From an uncultured Bacilli bacterium (GTDB lineage: Bacteria; Bacillota_I; Bacilli_A; RF39; UBA660), in the NCBI GenBank assembly GCA_948629335.1, contig CAPHZB010000007.1, positions 1 through 39,569 of the forward strand: DNA of 39,569 nt, given 5' to 3'. Within the stretch, counting starts at the first letter, position 1, and each line of letters starts with the position of its first letter. Below the pieces are notes generated by a model. It was not told the origin of the DNA, ran no database searches, and worked only from the letters and a program-made list of their open reading frames with translations. Below, one piece after another: positions 6,703-15,159 of the stretch. The translations under genes and the position numbers were made by a program.

Positions 6703-8667
6703 ATGAGAAGAAAAGGGTTTACACTTATTGAATTATTAGCTGTTATTGTGATACTTGCAGTTATAGCCCTAATTTCAGTACCATTAATACTTAGTTTAGT
6801 AAATAAGTCAAGACTAAAAGCAGCTGAGGAAAGTGCACTCTTTTATGTAGATACAATCGAAAATATGTTGATGATTAATAATGTTGAAAATACAGATGGA
6901 AAAACCTATAAAGTAAAAGGGAAAACGGTTGTAGATGAAAATAATGAAGTAGTTTTAAATTTAGAAATTAAAGGAGATATACCCTATAATGGAGTTACTA
7001 ACGAGATAAAAATAAATAGTGGTTTTGTTGAAACTGCAAATCTAAGGTTTAATGCTTATTATGTCCATTATGAAATGAATATGCAAACGAAAGAATTTAA
7101 AACATGTACTTCACAAAAAGGGTTTTTAGATAAATGTGATGGAACAGGTAGTGTTATACCAGATGAGCCTAAAGTAGAAAGTGGAGCAACAATAGAAATA
7201 GCCAAAGATAAAACCTATCTAGCAGAAGTTTATTTAGATCCAACAGATATAAGTAAGAAATGTACGAAAGAAGATGCTTTAGCAAACGTGAATGAATTTG
7301 GAACTCCAACATTAATTAAAGAAGGTTGTATGAAATGGTATGCATATAAAGATGATGGAACCAATTATACAATGATACTTGATCATAATACCTCTGGAAA
7401 TGTAGCATGGAATAGTACGAGTGGAAGAGAAATGAAAGAAGTAAAAGAACAGTTAGAAATAGATATAAATACTTGGGAAGAAACAATTAAAACGAGTGCA
7501 CGATTGATTACAGCAGATGAAATAGCAGAAATTACAGGGGCAAATAGAGAAGATACGCTAAAATGGAATTCCAGTAAGAGATATGTACATAAAACATCTG
7601 TTAATAATCCTAATCCAGAAGTAGAAATAAGTGCGTATTATTTGGATGGAAGTGGGACTAGTTATAGTGAAATAGATGGTTGGTTAAAAAAAGTAGCTAC
7701 AACATCGGGGTCAAGTAGATATACTTGGTTATATAATTATTTATATGGATGTACTAAGGGATATGATATGGATGAGAATGGTTGTGATGTTGCTGATAAT
7801 AATGCATATCCCACAATTTCTAATGCAAACATTTCTAAAGTGGTTTTAGGATATTGGACAAGCTTGGTAAGTGACGAAGGTGGTTCTCCTTATGTAGCGT
7901 CAATTTCTCATTATGGACTTCTTACCTTTGATGATATGAGAATGTCTCAAATTTATGGAATTCGACCCGTGATCACCGTTCCAAAAAACATGTTTGAGAA
8001 AGAAGAGGACAAATCGGAGGAAGAATCAAAGGAAATTCTTAACGAAGTAGTAGAATTAGGAGATTACATAAGTTATACACCTAGTATGCAATCTGTGATA
8101 TTAACTCAGGATGATACAGGATATGTTGGTAAGCAGTACATCTACCCAAGTGAATTAAAATTGTGGAGGGTAATACAAAAAAACGATGATGGAACCATAG
8201 ATGTAGTATCAGAATATGTTTCAAACACAAATATATGTTTTGCGGGAACATTGGGGTATAAATACTATATACAGACTCTAAACCGTATTTCAGTATTTCA
8301 TGCCGATGCAGATTATGTAAAGGAAGCACGACATACAGGATATGATAGCACGAAGGTAAAAAAACCAATTGCAGATTCAACAGACTCTGAAGATAACGGT
8401 TTTTTAAAGGATATGCAATTATTAAATAGGGCTTTAGGAACTTCTAGTGCTAAGAGAATTAATGGTACTAATAATGTCACATATTTTTTTGCTTCCCGTT
8501 CTTCAGGTTGCGGTATATGGATGCAAGCCGGAGTACAGGAAATTGGAGTTGGACTATGCGATACCTATCAATGTTCTTCTATAAGACCAACTTTAACATT
8601 AAAGCCAGATTTGAAAATAACAGGAGGAGATGGAACAAATGATTCTCCATATACTTTTGGAATATAA
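6703..8667 (+). CDS. Prepilin-like surface protein with two lectin-like modules
   Basis: The start is ATG 6703, with AGGATGG at 6685-6691; ATG 6688 is rejected because it would leave almost no leader after the promoter. The 654-aa product begins with a class III prepilin signal: MRRKG, predicted cleavage after Gly5, then FTLIELLAVIVILAVIALIS as pilin helix. Two related modules follow, about residues 208-428 and 453-640. Each has a WY/WR..DDG start and an IRPVITVP or IRPTLTLKP end, like the DUF6273-type, possibly C-type-lectin-like domains of gut Bacillota surface proteins. A GDGTNDSPYTF end motif closes the protein. No pilus assembly genes are in the window. It is likely an exposed adhesin. 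The signal is certain; the module family is inference. Confidence 0.85.
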   Translation: MRRKGFTLIELLAVIVILAVIALISVPLILSLVNKSRLKAAEESALFYVDTIENMLMINNVENTDGKTYKVKGKTVVDENNEVVLNLEIKGDIPYNGVTNEIKINSGFVETANLRFNAYYVHYEMNMQTKEFKTCTSQKGFLDKCDGTGSVIPDEPKVESGATIEIAKDKTYLAEVYLDPTDISKKCTKEDALANVNEFGTPTLIKEGCMKWYAYKDDGTNYTMILDHNTSGNVAWNSTSGREMKEVKEQLEIDINTWEETIKTSARLITADEIAEITGANREDTLKWNSSKRYVHKTSVNNPNPEVEISAYYLDGSGTSYSEIDGWLKKVATTSGSSRYTWLYNYLYGCTKGYDMDENGCDVADNNAYPTISNANISKVVLGYWTSLVSDEGGSPYVASISHYGLLTFDDMRMSQIYGIRPVITVPKNMFEKEEDKSEEESKEILNEVVELGDYISYTPSMQSVILTQDDTGYVGKQYIYPSELKLWRVIQKNDDGTIDVVSEYVSNTNICFAGTLGYKYYIQTLNRISVFHADADYVKEARHTGYDSTKVKKPIADSTDSEDNGFLKDMQLLNRALGTSSAKRINGTNNVTYFFASRSSGCGIWMQAGVQEIGVGLCDTYQCSSIRPTLTLKPDLKITGGDGTNDSPYTFGI

Positions 8668-8724
8668 AAGTGTTCCAGTTACAATTCACAGTTGATGGTA
8701 GTTTCAATATATAATTGTAACATT

Positions 8725-8752
8725 AAAGTCCGAAAGAGTAAGGACTTTTTTT
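8725..8752 (+). terminator. Terminator of the prepilin-like gene
   Basis: AAAGTCC pairs with GGACTTT around a 10-nt loop, followed by T7. An inverted repeat (GTTACAATT at 8678, AATTGTAAC at 8713) lies just upstream. Confidence 0.75.
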
Positions 8753-8801
8753 ATGCAAATAATAGTTTATATTTAGTATTAAATAGTAAGGGTAGTGATA
8801 T

Positions 8802-9021
8802 GTGGCATCAAATTATGAAATAACTTTTGAGAAAGATTATCAAAAATTATTAATATAACTATTATGAGGATTCATTAATTGATGTTAGAAAATATTGCAG
8901 TTAGAATGCAAAAAAGAAATATAAAAGGTTAGATAACAACACCTTGCTATTTTTTGTAGAAGAAGCTATAGCCGACTTAATAAATTGTGATTTTCTATAT
9001 GACTTCAGATCATTAGAATAA
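8802..9021 (+). pseudogene. Decayed small gene of unknown function
   Basis: From GTG 8802 one frame reads VASNYEITFEKDYQKLLI and then stops at 8856. The coding signal resumes in the +1 frame at 8860 (YYEDSLIDVRKYCS), meets an in-frame TAG at 8902, and continues as NAKKKYKRLDNNTLL and on to IADLINCDFLYDFRSLE, ending at TAA 9019-9021. Amino-acid composition is protein-like throughout. The pieces would give a protein of about 72 aa if one frameshift and one stop were repaired. No family is recognised. A terminator follows directly, as expected for a former gene. Confidence 0.5.
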
Positions 9022-9035
9022 GACTATTTCAAAAC

Positions 9036-9063
9036 AAGAGGGAACACATTGTTCTCTCTTTAT
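9036..9063 (+). terminator. Terminator-like hairpin after the decayed gene
   Basis: An eleven-pair stem (AAGAGGGAACA with TGTTCTCTCTT, one wobble) and loop CAT; only a short T-rich tail follows. Confidence 0.5.
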
Positions 9064-9088
9064 TATACTCTAAAGCAATTCTTCTAGG

Positions 9089-9160
9089 TTGTACAAATTA
9101 AAGTGGTGAAAAAGTGGTTATTTTAATTTGATGAAAACTGGTTATTTTAGAGTGCAAAAT
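9089..9160 (+). repeat. Direct repeat of 39381-39452, built of tandem 22-24 nt units
   Basis: Aligns without gaps with 39381-39452, including 34 identical bases (9117-9150 with 39409-39442). Inside are tandem units of the form (GT/CT)GGTTATTTTA followed by GATGAAAA or GTGCAAAA. Such tandem sites resemble the terminal binding sites of IS21-like elements, but no transposase gene is present; that link is a guess. Confidence 0.65.
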
Positions 9161-9223
9161 TATATATAAATATACTTTTACAAAAAAGGGAAGTCATTAT
9201 ATTTTTACAAATATTGAAAGGTT

Positions 9224-9260
9224 AAAATAAAAAGTTGAAATAAAAACAACTTTTTATTTT
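9224..9260. terminator. AT-only hairpin upstream of parA
   Basis: A fourteen-pair perfect stem (AAAATAAAAAGTTG with its complement) around a 9-nt loop, with T on the right and A on the left. It could terminate in either direction and insulates parA from the island. Confidence 0.55.
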
Positions 9261-9333
9261 TATGAAATGATAGATTTATGTGCGAAATTATGATAAAATG
9301 AAATAGAGTTATAGTGATACTGGATGGTGAATT

Positions 9334-10119
9334 ATGGGAAAAGTAATAGCAATGGTTAATCAAAAAGGCGGAGTTGGGAAAACAACTTCTTGTATAAATT
9401 TAGCAGCCTCTTTAGGTGCTTTAAAGAAAAAAGTCCTATTAGTAGATTTAGATCCACAAGGAAACTCTACAACGGGGGTTGGGATAGGAAAAACGGATTA
9501 TGAATTAAGTGTATACAATTTAATGAGGGGAGATGCAGTTCTTCAAGATACAATTATTAAAACAAAATTTAAAAACTTATACGTAATTCCAGCGACAATC
9601 AATCTAGCAGGAATTGATTATGAATTAATGGAAATTGCAAAACATGATCCAAACTTTTTAACAGGAGCAAGATTGAAAGAGCCGATGGAAGCTGCAAGGG
9701 AAAAATTCGATTATATTATTATTGATTGCCCTCCTTCTTTAGGAATATTAACAAAAAATGCATTAACAGCAGCTGATTCAGTTATTATTCCTGTACAATG
9801 TGAATTCTTTGCTTTGGAAGGAATTATGCAACTTCTAAGTACGATTATGTTAGCGCAAAAAGACTTAAATCCAAATTTAGATATTGAGGGAGTTCTTCTT
9901 ACAATGTTAGATGCGAGAACCAATTTGGGATTAGAAGTTGTTGAAGATATAAAGAGTTATTTTAAAGAGAGGGTATATGATACAATTATTCCAAGACTTG
10001 TTAAGTTATCTGAGTCACCAAGCCATGGGAAACCAATCATAGCGTATGATTCAACGAGTCGAGGAACACTTGCTTATTTAAATTTAGCGAAAGAAGTGAT
10101 TGAGAGAAATGGAAAATAA
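9334..10119 (+). CDS. parA: Chromosome-partitioning ATPase ParA/Soj
   Basis: Partner of ParB in origin segregation and control of replication initiation. The 261-aa product has the deviant Walker A motif KGGVGKTT (11-18), Walker A' LLVDLDPQGN and Walker B YIIIDCPPSLG. GGATGGTG precedes the ATG. It overlaps parB, as in most Bacillota. Its position next to ychF and rpsF-ssb-rpsR suggests the window lies near the replication origin, although dnaA is not included. Confidence 0.96.
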   Translation: MGKVIAMVNQKGGVGKTTSCINLAASLGALKKKVLLVDLDPQGNSTTGVGIGKTDYELSVYNLMRGDAVLQDTIIKTKFKNLYVIPATINLAGIDYELMEIAKHDPNFLTGARLKEPMEAAREKFDYIIIDCPPSLGILTKNALTAADSVIIPVQCEFFALEGIMQLLSTIMLAQKDLNPNLDIEGVLLTMLDARTNLGLEVVEDIKSYFKERVYDTIIPRLVKLSESPSHGKPIIAYDSTSRGTLAYLNLAKEVIERNGK

Positions 10120-10990
10120 AAAAAGAGCTTTAGGTAGAGGACTAGAGCAATTATTCAATACGGAAAACTTAGATTTAGAATCCTTTGAAAAATCGGTTTA
10201 TGAAACAACACCAAAAGATGAAATTTTAGAAATTCCGATTGATGAATTGCGTCCCAATCCATACCAACCGAGAAAAACATTTGATGAGGAAGCATTAAGA
10301 GAACTAGCTGATTCGATTGTAGAACATGGTGTATTTCAACCAATTATTGTAAAAAAAAGTATAAAAGGGTATGAAATAATTGCTGGTGAAAGAAGATTTA
10401 GAGCTTCAAAAATGGCTGGGAAAGATACCATTCCTGCAATTGTTCGTGATTTTAGTGATGAAGAAATGATGGAAATTGCTCTTCTTGAAAACTTACAAAG
10501 GGAAGATTTAAATGCTATAGAAGAGGCACTTGCTTATAAAACATTACAAGAGAGATTAGGATTGACTCAAGAAGAACTTGCTAAAAAAGTGGGAAAAAGT
10601 AGAAGCCATGTCACCAATATGTTAGGATTGCTTCGTCTTCCAGAAGAAGTAAAAGAATTAGTTACAGAAAATAAATTGACTATGGGACATGCTAGAATGC
10701 TTAGTAAACTAGAAGATACAAATCAAATTCGAGAGATGGCTGATAAAATTGTAACTGAGGGGTTAAGTGTTCGTGAAGTAGAAACATTAGGAGATAACCC
10801 TGCAATTGAAAAGAAAAATAAAATTGTTCGAAAAGAGAAAAAAGAATTTTCTGAATATAAATATGCTGAGAATTTATTAAGAGATAAACTAGATACTAAG
10901 GTAAAAATCAGTGAGAAAAAAATTGAAATCGCTTTTACAAGTACAGCGGACTTAAATCGTATATTAGAAGTCTTAGATGTGAGGGAGTAA
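10109..10990 (+). CDS. parB: Chromosome-partitioning protein ParB/Spo0J
   Basis: parS-binding CTPase clamp that loads along DNA and works with ParA and SMC. ATG 10109 gives MENKKRALGRGLEQLF, the usual N-terminus; a TTG at 10100 is possible but less likely. About 293 aa. The CTPase motifs are PNPYQPRK and GERRFRAS with ENLQREDLN. The HTH is LTQEELAKKVGKSRSHVTN. The gene overlaps parA by 11 nt. No good parS sequence was found in the window. Confidence 0.95.
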   Translation: MENKKRALGRGLEQLFNTENLDLESFEKSVYETTPKDEILEIPIDELRPNPYQPRKTFDEEALRELADSIVEHGVFQPIIVKKSIKGYEIIAGERRFRASKMAGKDTIPAIVRDFSDEEMMEIALLENLQREDLNAIEEALAYKTLQERLGLTQEELAKKVGKSRSHVTNMLGLLRLPEEVKELVTENKLTMGHARMLSKLEDTNQIREMADKIVTEGLSVREVETLGDNPAIEKKNKIVRKEKKEFSEYKYAENLLRDKLDTKVKISEKKIEIAFTSTADLNRILEVLDVRE

Positions 10991-10993
10991 TTT

Positions 10994-11806
10994 ATGATAG
11001 AACAAATACAAGAAATCTTTGCTCCCCTTTTAAAAAAAGAGATTTTAGGACCTATTTTTATTGTGATAGGAGCTTTTTTTCTTTATCAAATTGTAACAAG
11101 AATTATAAAGAAAATGTTTCGTGTAAAAAAAGGAATCTTAGATGAGAGAAAGAGCAAAACAATTATAAGCGTTGTAAATAATATTGTGAAATACTTACTG
11201 ATTACAGTATCTGTTTTAATGATTCTTGAAATTTACGGAATTTCTACTAGTGGAATTTTAACTTCTTTAGGAGTTGTTGGTGTTGTTGGTGGTTTAGCGC
11301 TTCAAGATACATTAAAAGATATCTTATCAGGAATGTACATCATATTAGAAAACCAATATGCAGTGGGAGATATTGTTTCTATTGGCGAATTCAAAGGAGA
11401 GGTCTTATCTTTGGGACTCAGAACAACACGAATAAAAGCTTATACAGGGGAAATCAAAATCATTGCCAACCGAAATATTATGGAAGTTGTTAATCATAGC
11501 ATGGAAATGTCTTTAGCTGTTGTAAATATTCCTGTTTCCTACGAGGAAGACATGGATAGAGTTCAAAATATATTAGATGATTTATGCAAAAAAATTAAAA
11601 AAGAAAATAAATTAATTACTGGAAAGATTGCTTGTTTAGGAATGACATCTTTTGATGATTCGAGTATTAATTTCAGAATAACAGCAGAGGTAAAGGCCAC
11701 AAGACATCCTGAGGTAGAACGTTTACTATTAAAAGAAGTAAAAAAAGTATTTGACGAACAACAAATTGAAATTCCATATAATCAGGTGGTGGTACATAAT
11801 GTCTGA
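10994..11806 (+). CDS. mscS: Small-conductance mechanosensitive channel (MscS family)
   Basis: Opens under membrane tension to release solutes after osmotic downshift. The 270-aa product has three N-terminal membrane segments (about 18-38, 60-80, 85-110). The pore helix SLGVVGVVGGLALQDTLKD and the beta-domain motif IVSIGEFKGEVLSLGLRTT are clear. GGGAG precedes ATG 10994, 3 nt after parB. Linkage of mscS to parB and yyzM recurs in Bacillota. It ends with TGA inside the next gene. Confidence 0.9.
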   Translation: MIEQIQEIFAPLLKKEILGPIFIVIGAFFLYQIVTRIIKKMFRVKKGILDERKSKTIISVVNNIVKYLLITVSVLMILEIYGISTSGILTSLGVVGVVGGLALQDTLKDILSGMYIILENQYAVGDIVSIGEFKGEVLSLGLRTTRIKAYTGEIKIIANRNIMEVVNHSMEMSLAVVNIPVSYEEDMDRVQNILDDLCKKIKKENKLITGKIACLGMTSFDDSSINFRITAEVKATRHPEVERLLLKEVKKVFDEQQIEIPYNQVVVHNV

Positions 11807-11981
11807 ATATCGTGTAGGAAGTATTGTTGTTATGAAAAAACAACATCCATGTGGAACAAACGAATGGGAGATAACACGAGTCGGTGCAGATATAAAAATA
11901 AAATGCATAAAATGTGGAAGAAGTGTTATGATTCCTCGAATTGAATTTAATAAGAAATTGAAAAAAATTTTGACCTATTAG
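11799..11981 (+). CDS. DUF951 small zinc-ribbon-like protein (YyzM type)
   Basis: The 60-aa product from ATG 11799 (CAGGTGG upstream, overlapping the mscS end by 8 nt) reads MSEYRVGSIVVMKKQHPCGT and then a CIKCGR motif. One CxxC plus an HPCGT segment suggests metal binding. It matches the DUF951/YyzM family, which in Bacillus also lies between spo0J and ychF. Function is unknown; a role tied to translation or to YchF is only guilt by association. The 16-codon extension to 11751 overlaps mscS and is rejected. Confidence 0.88.
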   Translation: MSEYRVGSIVVMKKQHPCGTNEWEITRVGADIKIKCIKCGRSVMIPRIEFNKKLKKILTY

Positions 11982-11990
11982 GAGGTTGTT

Positions 11991-13517
11991 ATGAGAAAAA
12001 TGAATAAAAAGGATAAAAAGTTAAGGGGACCTGTGTCGACTCTTATTGGATTTATAGTCCTTTTATGTATCTTGAGTTTTATTTTAAGTAAAATAGGATT
12101 TCAAGGATACCAAACTGTAATCAGTAATGGTGTTTTGGCTGACTCTCTTGTAAAAGTAAAAAACATTATTAGTGTATCAGGAATTCGTTTTATTGCAGGG
12201 AATATTGTTACGAATTTAAAAAATTTTGAACCTTTAGCTCTTTTAGTCATTTCTTTAATTGGAATTGGCATTGTAGAAAAAAGTGGATTTTTTAATATCT
12301 TATTTAAACCTTTAAGACGTGTTAAATTTGGAATTATTATTTACTTTACTATTTTGCTTTCATTACTTAGTACTGTACTTGGTGAATATAGTTATGTATT
12401 TTTAATTCCATTTGTTGGTGTGATGTATAAGTATTTAGATCGGAATCCATTATTCGGAATTATTATTGCTTATTTATCCTTAACATTAGGTTATGGAACA
12501 GGAATTGTCTTAAACTATAATGACTACAATTTGGGTCTTTTAACACAAACAGCAGCAAGAGTCGATGTTGATCCAGATTTTGTTTATTCCTTAACATCTA
12601 CACTATATATAAAATTAGTTTCTTTTGTAGGAATGTCATTCCTTTTATATGCAACCGTGACAAGATTTTTGTTACCAAAGTTTCCTTTAAAATCAAGAGT
12701 GGAAGAAGTAGAGTTTAACGATTCTAAAAAAGGTATGTTTTGTGCTCTTTTTGTAGCTTTAGCCATTATTCTTTTTGCAATCTATATGATTTTAGATATC
12801 AATTTGCCAGGAGCTGGAATTTTGCTTGATCATAATAGTAGTACATATATTGCTAAATTATTTGGAGAAAATGCACCATTTAGAGAGGGAATTGTCATTA
12901 TTATTTCTGTTATTCTAATGATTTCAGGATTTATTTATGGAAAAATATCTGGAAACATAAAAAATAGTAATGAATATAGTTTAGGATTATCAAAAGATTT
13001 TGAAAATGTAGGTTTACTTTTTGTTTTATTCTTCTTTATAGCAGAACTATTTGCTATCTTAGAATGGACAAATATTGGTGTTGTTGTTTCAGCAAATTTA
13101 ATTACATTTTTAAGTAAACTGCAATTTTCAGGTATCTTACTTATTATAGCTTTATTCATTGTTATAGTACTTATGAGTATTTTAATACCGAATACAGAAA
13201 CAAAGTGGCAAATTGCTTCCCCTATTATTGTTCCATTATTTATGCGAGCAAATATCGCACCTAGTTTTACACAATTTGTATTTCAAATTGCAGATGCAGT
13301 TGGAAAAGTATTCTCTCCTATTTTTGTTTATTTCATTATGATGATATCGTTCTTGCAGAAATACAATACAGATGAGAAAAAACAGATTACAATAGGTGGA
13401 GCACTCAGAATTATGTTGCCAACAATTCTTATTATTTCTTTATGTTGGATTATATTTATATGTTTGTGGTTTCTTGTTGGATTTCCAATAGGGCCTGGAA
13501 CATATATAGCACTTTAG
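11991..13517 (+). CDS. AbgT-family membrane transporter
   Basis: A 508-aa polytopic membrane protein with about 11-13 hydrophobic helices. The region around FIPFVGVMYKYLDRNPLFG and SLTLGYGTGIVLNYNDYNLG, and the later SILIPNTETKWQIASPIIVP, fit the AbgT group (p-aminobenzoyl-glutamate importers or drug exporters). AGGAGG sits 6 nt before ATG 11991. It is inserted between yyzM and ychF, where Bacillus has no transporter. Substrate cannot be told from sequence. Confidence 0.75.
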   Translation: MRKMNKKDKKLRGPVSTLIGFIVLLCILSFILSKIGFQGYQTVISNGVLADSLVKVKNIISVSGIRFIAGNIVTNLKNFEPLALLVISLIGIGIVEKSGFFNILFKPLRRVKFGIIIYFTILLSLLSTVLGEYSYVFLIPFVGVMYKYLDRNPLFGIIIAYLSLTLGYGTGIVLNYNDYNLGLLTQTAARVDVDPDFVYSLTSTLYIKLVSFVGMSFLLYATVTRFLLPKFPLKSRVEEVEFNDSKKGMFCALFVALAIILFAIYMILDINLPGAGILLDHNSSTYIAKLFGENAPFREGIVIIISVILMISGFIYGKISGNIKNSNEYSLGLSKDFENVGLLFVLFFFIAELFAILEWTNIGVVVSANLITFLSKLQFSGILLIIALFIVIVLMSILIPNTETKWQIASPIIVPLFMRANIAPSFTQFVFQIADAVGKVFSPIFVYFIMMISFLQKYNTDEKKQITIGGALRIMLPTILIISLCWIIFICLWFLVGFPIGPGTYIAL

Positions 13518-13525
13518 GTGATTGA

Positions 13526-13951
13526 ATGATGGATAGAACATATTTGAAACAAAAGGTAATAGTGATTGGCTTTATAGGATTAATTCTCTTGGTAGTAGGA
13601 AACTTTTTACCAGTAATCGAACTATCTTCGAAGACGATTGATTATAATAAATCGTTTGCTTTTTATAGATATGAAGGAAGGTACATTCTTATTTTGGCTG
13701 CTTTTTCTTTTCTACTTTTGTTTTTTAAGGAAGCAAAAGCATCCTTTCTTCCTATGGTTGCCATATCTGTTTTATTAGGATACTTAGTGATGAATAAATC
13801 ATCTGTTTATACAGATTGTTCTTCCTATAAAGACATGTTTTCTTGGGGAAGTGGTTTCTATATTCTGCTACTTGGAAATATACTTGCATATATTGCTCCA
13901 ATAGGAATGTTTTTAAAAGAGAAAATAACAATAAAAATTACAAGGAAGTAA
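13526..13951 (+). CDS. Four-helix membrane protein of unknown function
   Basis: A 141-aa protein with four predicted membrane helices (about 10-30, 50-67, 70-88, 110-130) and a short polar loop with two Cys (TDCSSYKDMF). It follows the AbgT-like gene by 8 nt and is probably co-transcribed with it. ATG 13526 or ATG 13529 could start it (GGTGAT upstream). No family is recognised. Confidence 0.75.
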   Translation: MMDRTYLKQKVIVIGFIGLILLVVGNFLPVIELSSKTIDYNKSFAFYRYEGRYILILAAFSFLLLFFKEAKASFLPMVAISVLLGYLVMNKSSVYTDCSSYKDMFSWGSGFYILLLGNILAYIAPIGMFLKEKITIKITRK

Positions 13952-13982
13952 AGGATTATATTGCTTATCCTTTCTCTTTTTT
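13950..13982 (+). terminator. Terminator overlapping the stop codon of the four-helix protein gene
   Basis: AAAGGAT pairs with ATCCTTT around a 10-nt loop, then CTC and T6. Confidence 0.6.
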
Positions 13983-13989
13983 GTATACT
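13961..13989 (+). promoter_or_regulatory. Promoter of ychF, built into the preceding terminator
   Basis: TTGCTT (13961-13966), a 17-nt spacer and TATACT (13984-13989). The -35 lies in the terminator loop; the spacer holds its right arm and T-tract. Confidence 0.55.
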
Positions 13990-14011
13990 AATACTTAATG
14001 GAGGTGTTTTT

Positions 14012-15112
14012 ATGAGTTTAACAGCAGGAATTGTTGGGCTACCTAATGTTGGAAAATCCACATTATTTAATGCCATTACAAAGAAAAATATTTTGGCTGC
14101 AAATTACCCATTTGCAACGATAGACCCAAATGTTGGCGTTGTTGTTGTTCCAGATAAAAGATTGGAATTTTTAGAGCGCCTATATATGCCAGAAAGGGTT
14201 GTACCTACTTCTTATGAATTTACAGATATAGCAGGACTTGTTAAAGGGGCTTCTTTAGGCGAAGGTTTAGGAAACCAATTCTTATCCCATATCCGTGAGG
14301 TAGATGCCATTGTAGAGGTAGTGCGTTGTTTTACTGATTCTAATATTATTCATGTAGAAGGGAATGTAGATCCAGTTCGTGACATTGAAATCATTAATGT
14401 AGAACTTATGTTAGCTGATTTAGAAGTAGTGAATAATCGCTTAGATAAAATTGGGAAAAAAGCAGCAATGTCCAAAGATAAAGATACAAAGGTAGAAGCT
14501 GAATTATTACAAAGAGCAAAAGAAGCTTTAGAAGGAAATATTCCTCTACGAAAGATTGTATTCAGTGAAGAAGAAGAAAAACTAATTCGAAATTTTCATT
14601 TTTTAACAATAAAACCTATCATTTATATGGCGAATGTAAGTGAAGAAGACTTATTAACAGATGGAAATGAATATGTTGAACGTGTTCGATCATATGCGAG
14701 GGAAGAGGGATCCTTAGTTGTGGTTGTTTGCGCTAAAATTGAATCTGAATTAAGTGAATTAAATGAAGAGGATAAGCTACTATTTTTGAATGACTTGGGT
14801 ATTGAAGAAAGTGGACTTGATAAGTTAATTCATGCGACATATCATCTATTAGGACTTTCCACGTTCTTTACATCAGGGCATGACGAATGTAGGGCGTGGA
14901 CGTTTAAAAATGGAATGAAGGCACCTGAGTGTGCAGGAATTATTCACTCTGATTTTGAAAGAGGATTTATTAAAGCAGAAGTAACTAGTTTTTCTGATTT
15001 AGAAGCATGTGGCAGTGAAAAGGCAGTGAAAGAGGCAGGAAAGCTACGCTTAGAAGGAAAAGATTACGTTATGCAAGATGGGGATATCTGTCTTTTCCGG
15101 TTTAATGTATAA
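14012..15112 (+). CDS. ychF: Ribosome-associated ATPase YchF (Obg family)
   Basis: Obg-related P-loop protein that prefers ATP and binds ribosomes. The 366-aa product from ATG 14012 (GGAGG upstream) has G1 [10 protein letters not shown]2 around [12 protein letters not shown]3 [10 protein letters not shown] and, in place of the GTP-specific NKxD, NVSEED. A coiled region and a C-terminal TGS domain ([14 protein letters not shown]) follow. The longer ORF from 13961 would run through the promoter and is rejected. The position near parB and before rpsF matches Bacillus. Confidence 0.95.
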   Translation: MSLTAGIVGLPNVGKSTLFNAITKKNILAANYPFATIDPNVGVVVVPDKRLEFLERLYMPERVVPTSYEFTDIAGLVKGASLGEGLGNQFLSHIREVDAIVEVVRCFTDSNIIHVEGNVDPVRDIEIINVELMLADLEVVNNRLDKIGKKAAMSKDKDTKVEAELLQRAKEALEGNIPLRKIVFSEEEEKLIRNFHFLTIKPIIYMANVSEEDLLTDGNEYVERVRSYAREEGSLVVVVCAKIESELSELNEEDKLLFLNDLGIEESGLDKLIHATYHLLGLSTFFTSGHDECRAWTFKNGMKAPECAGIIHSDFERGFIKAEVTSFSDLEACGSEKAVKEAGKLRLEGKDYVMQDGDICLFRFNV

Positions 15113-15132
15113 AATACATAAAGTGTTTTTTT
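15111..15132 (+). terminator. Possible terminator overlapping the ychF stop
   Basis: AAAATAC pairs with GTGTTTT (one wobble) around a 5-nt loop, with a T7 tail. Confidence 0.45.
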
Positions 15133-15159
15133 CTTTATATTCTAAGGGAGATGAAAAAA

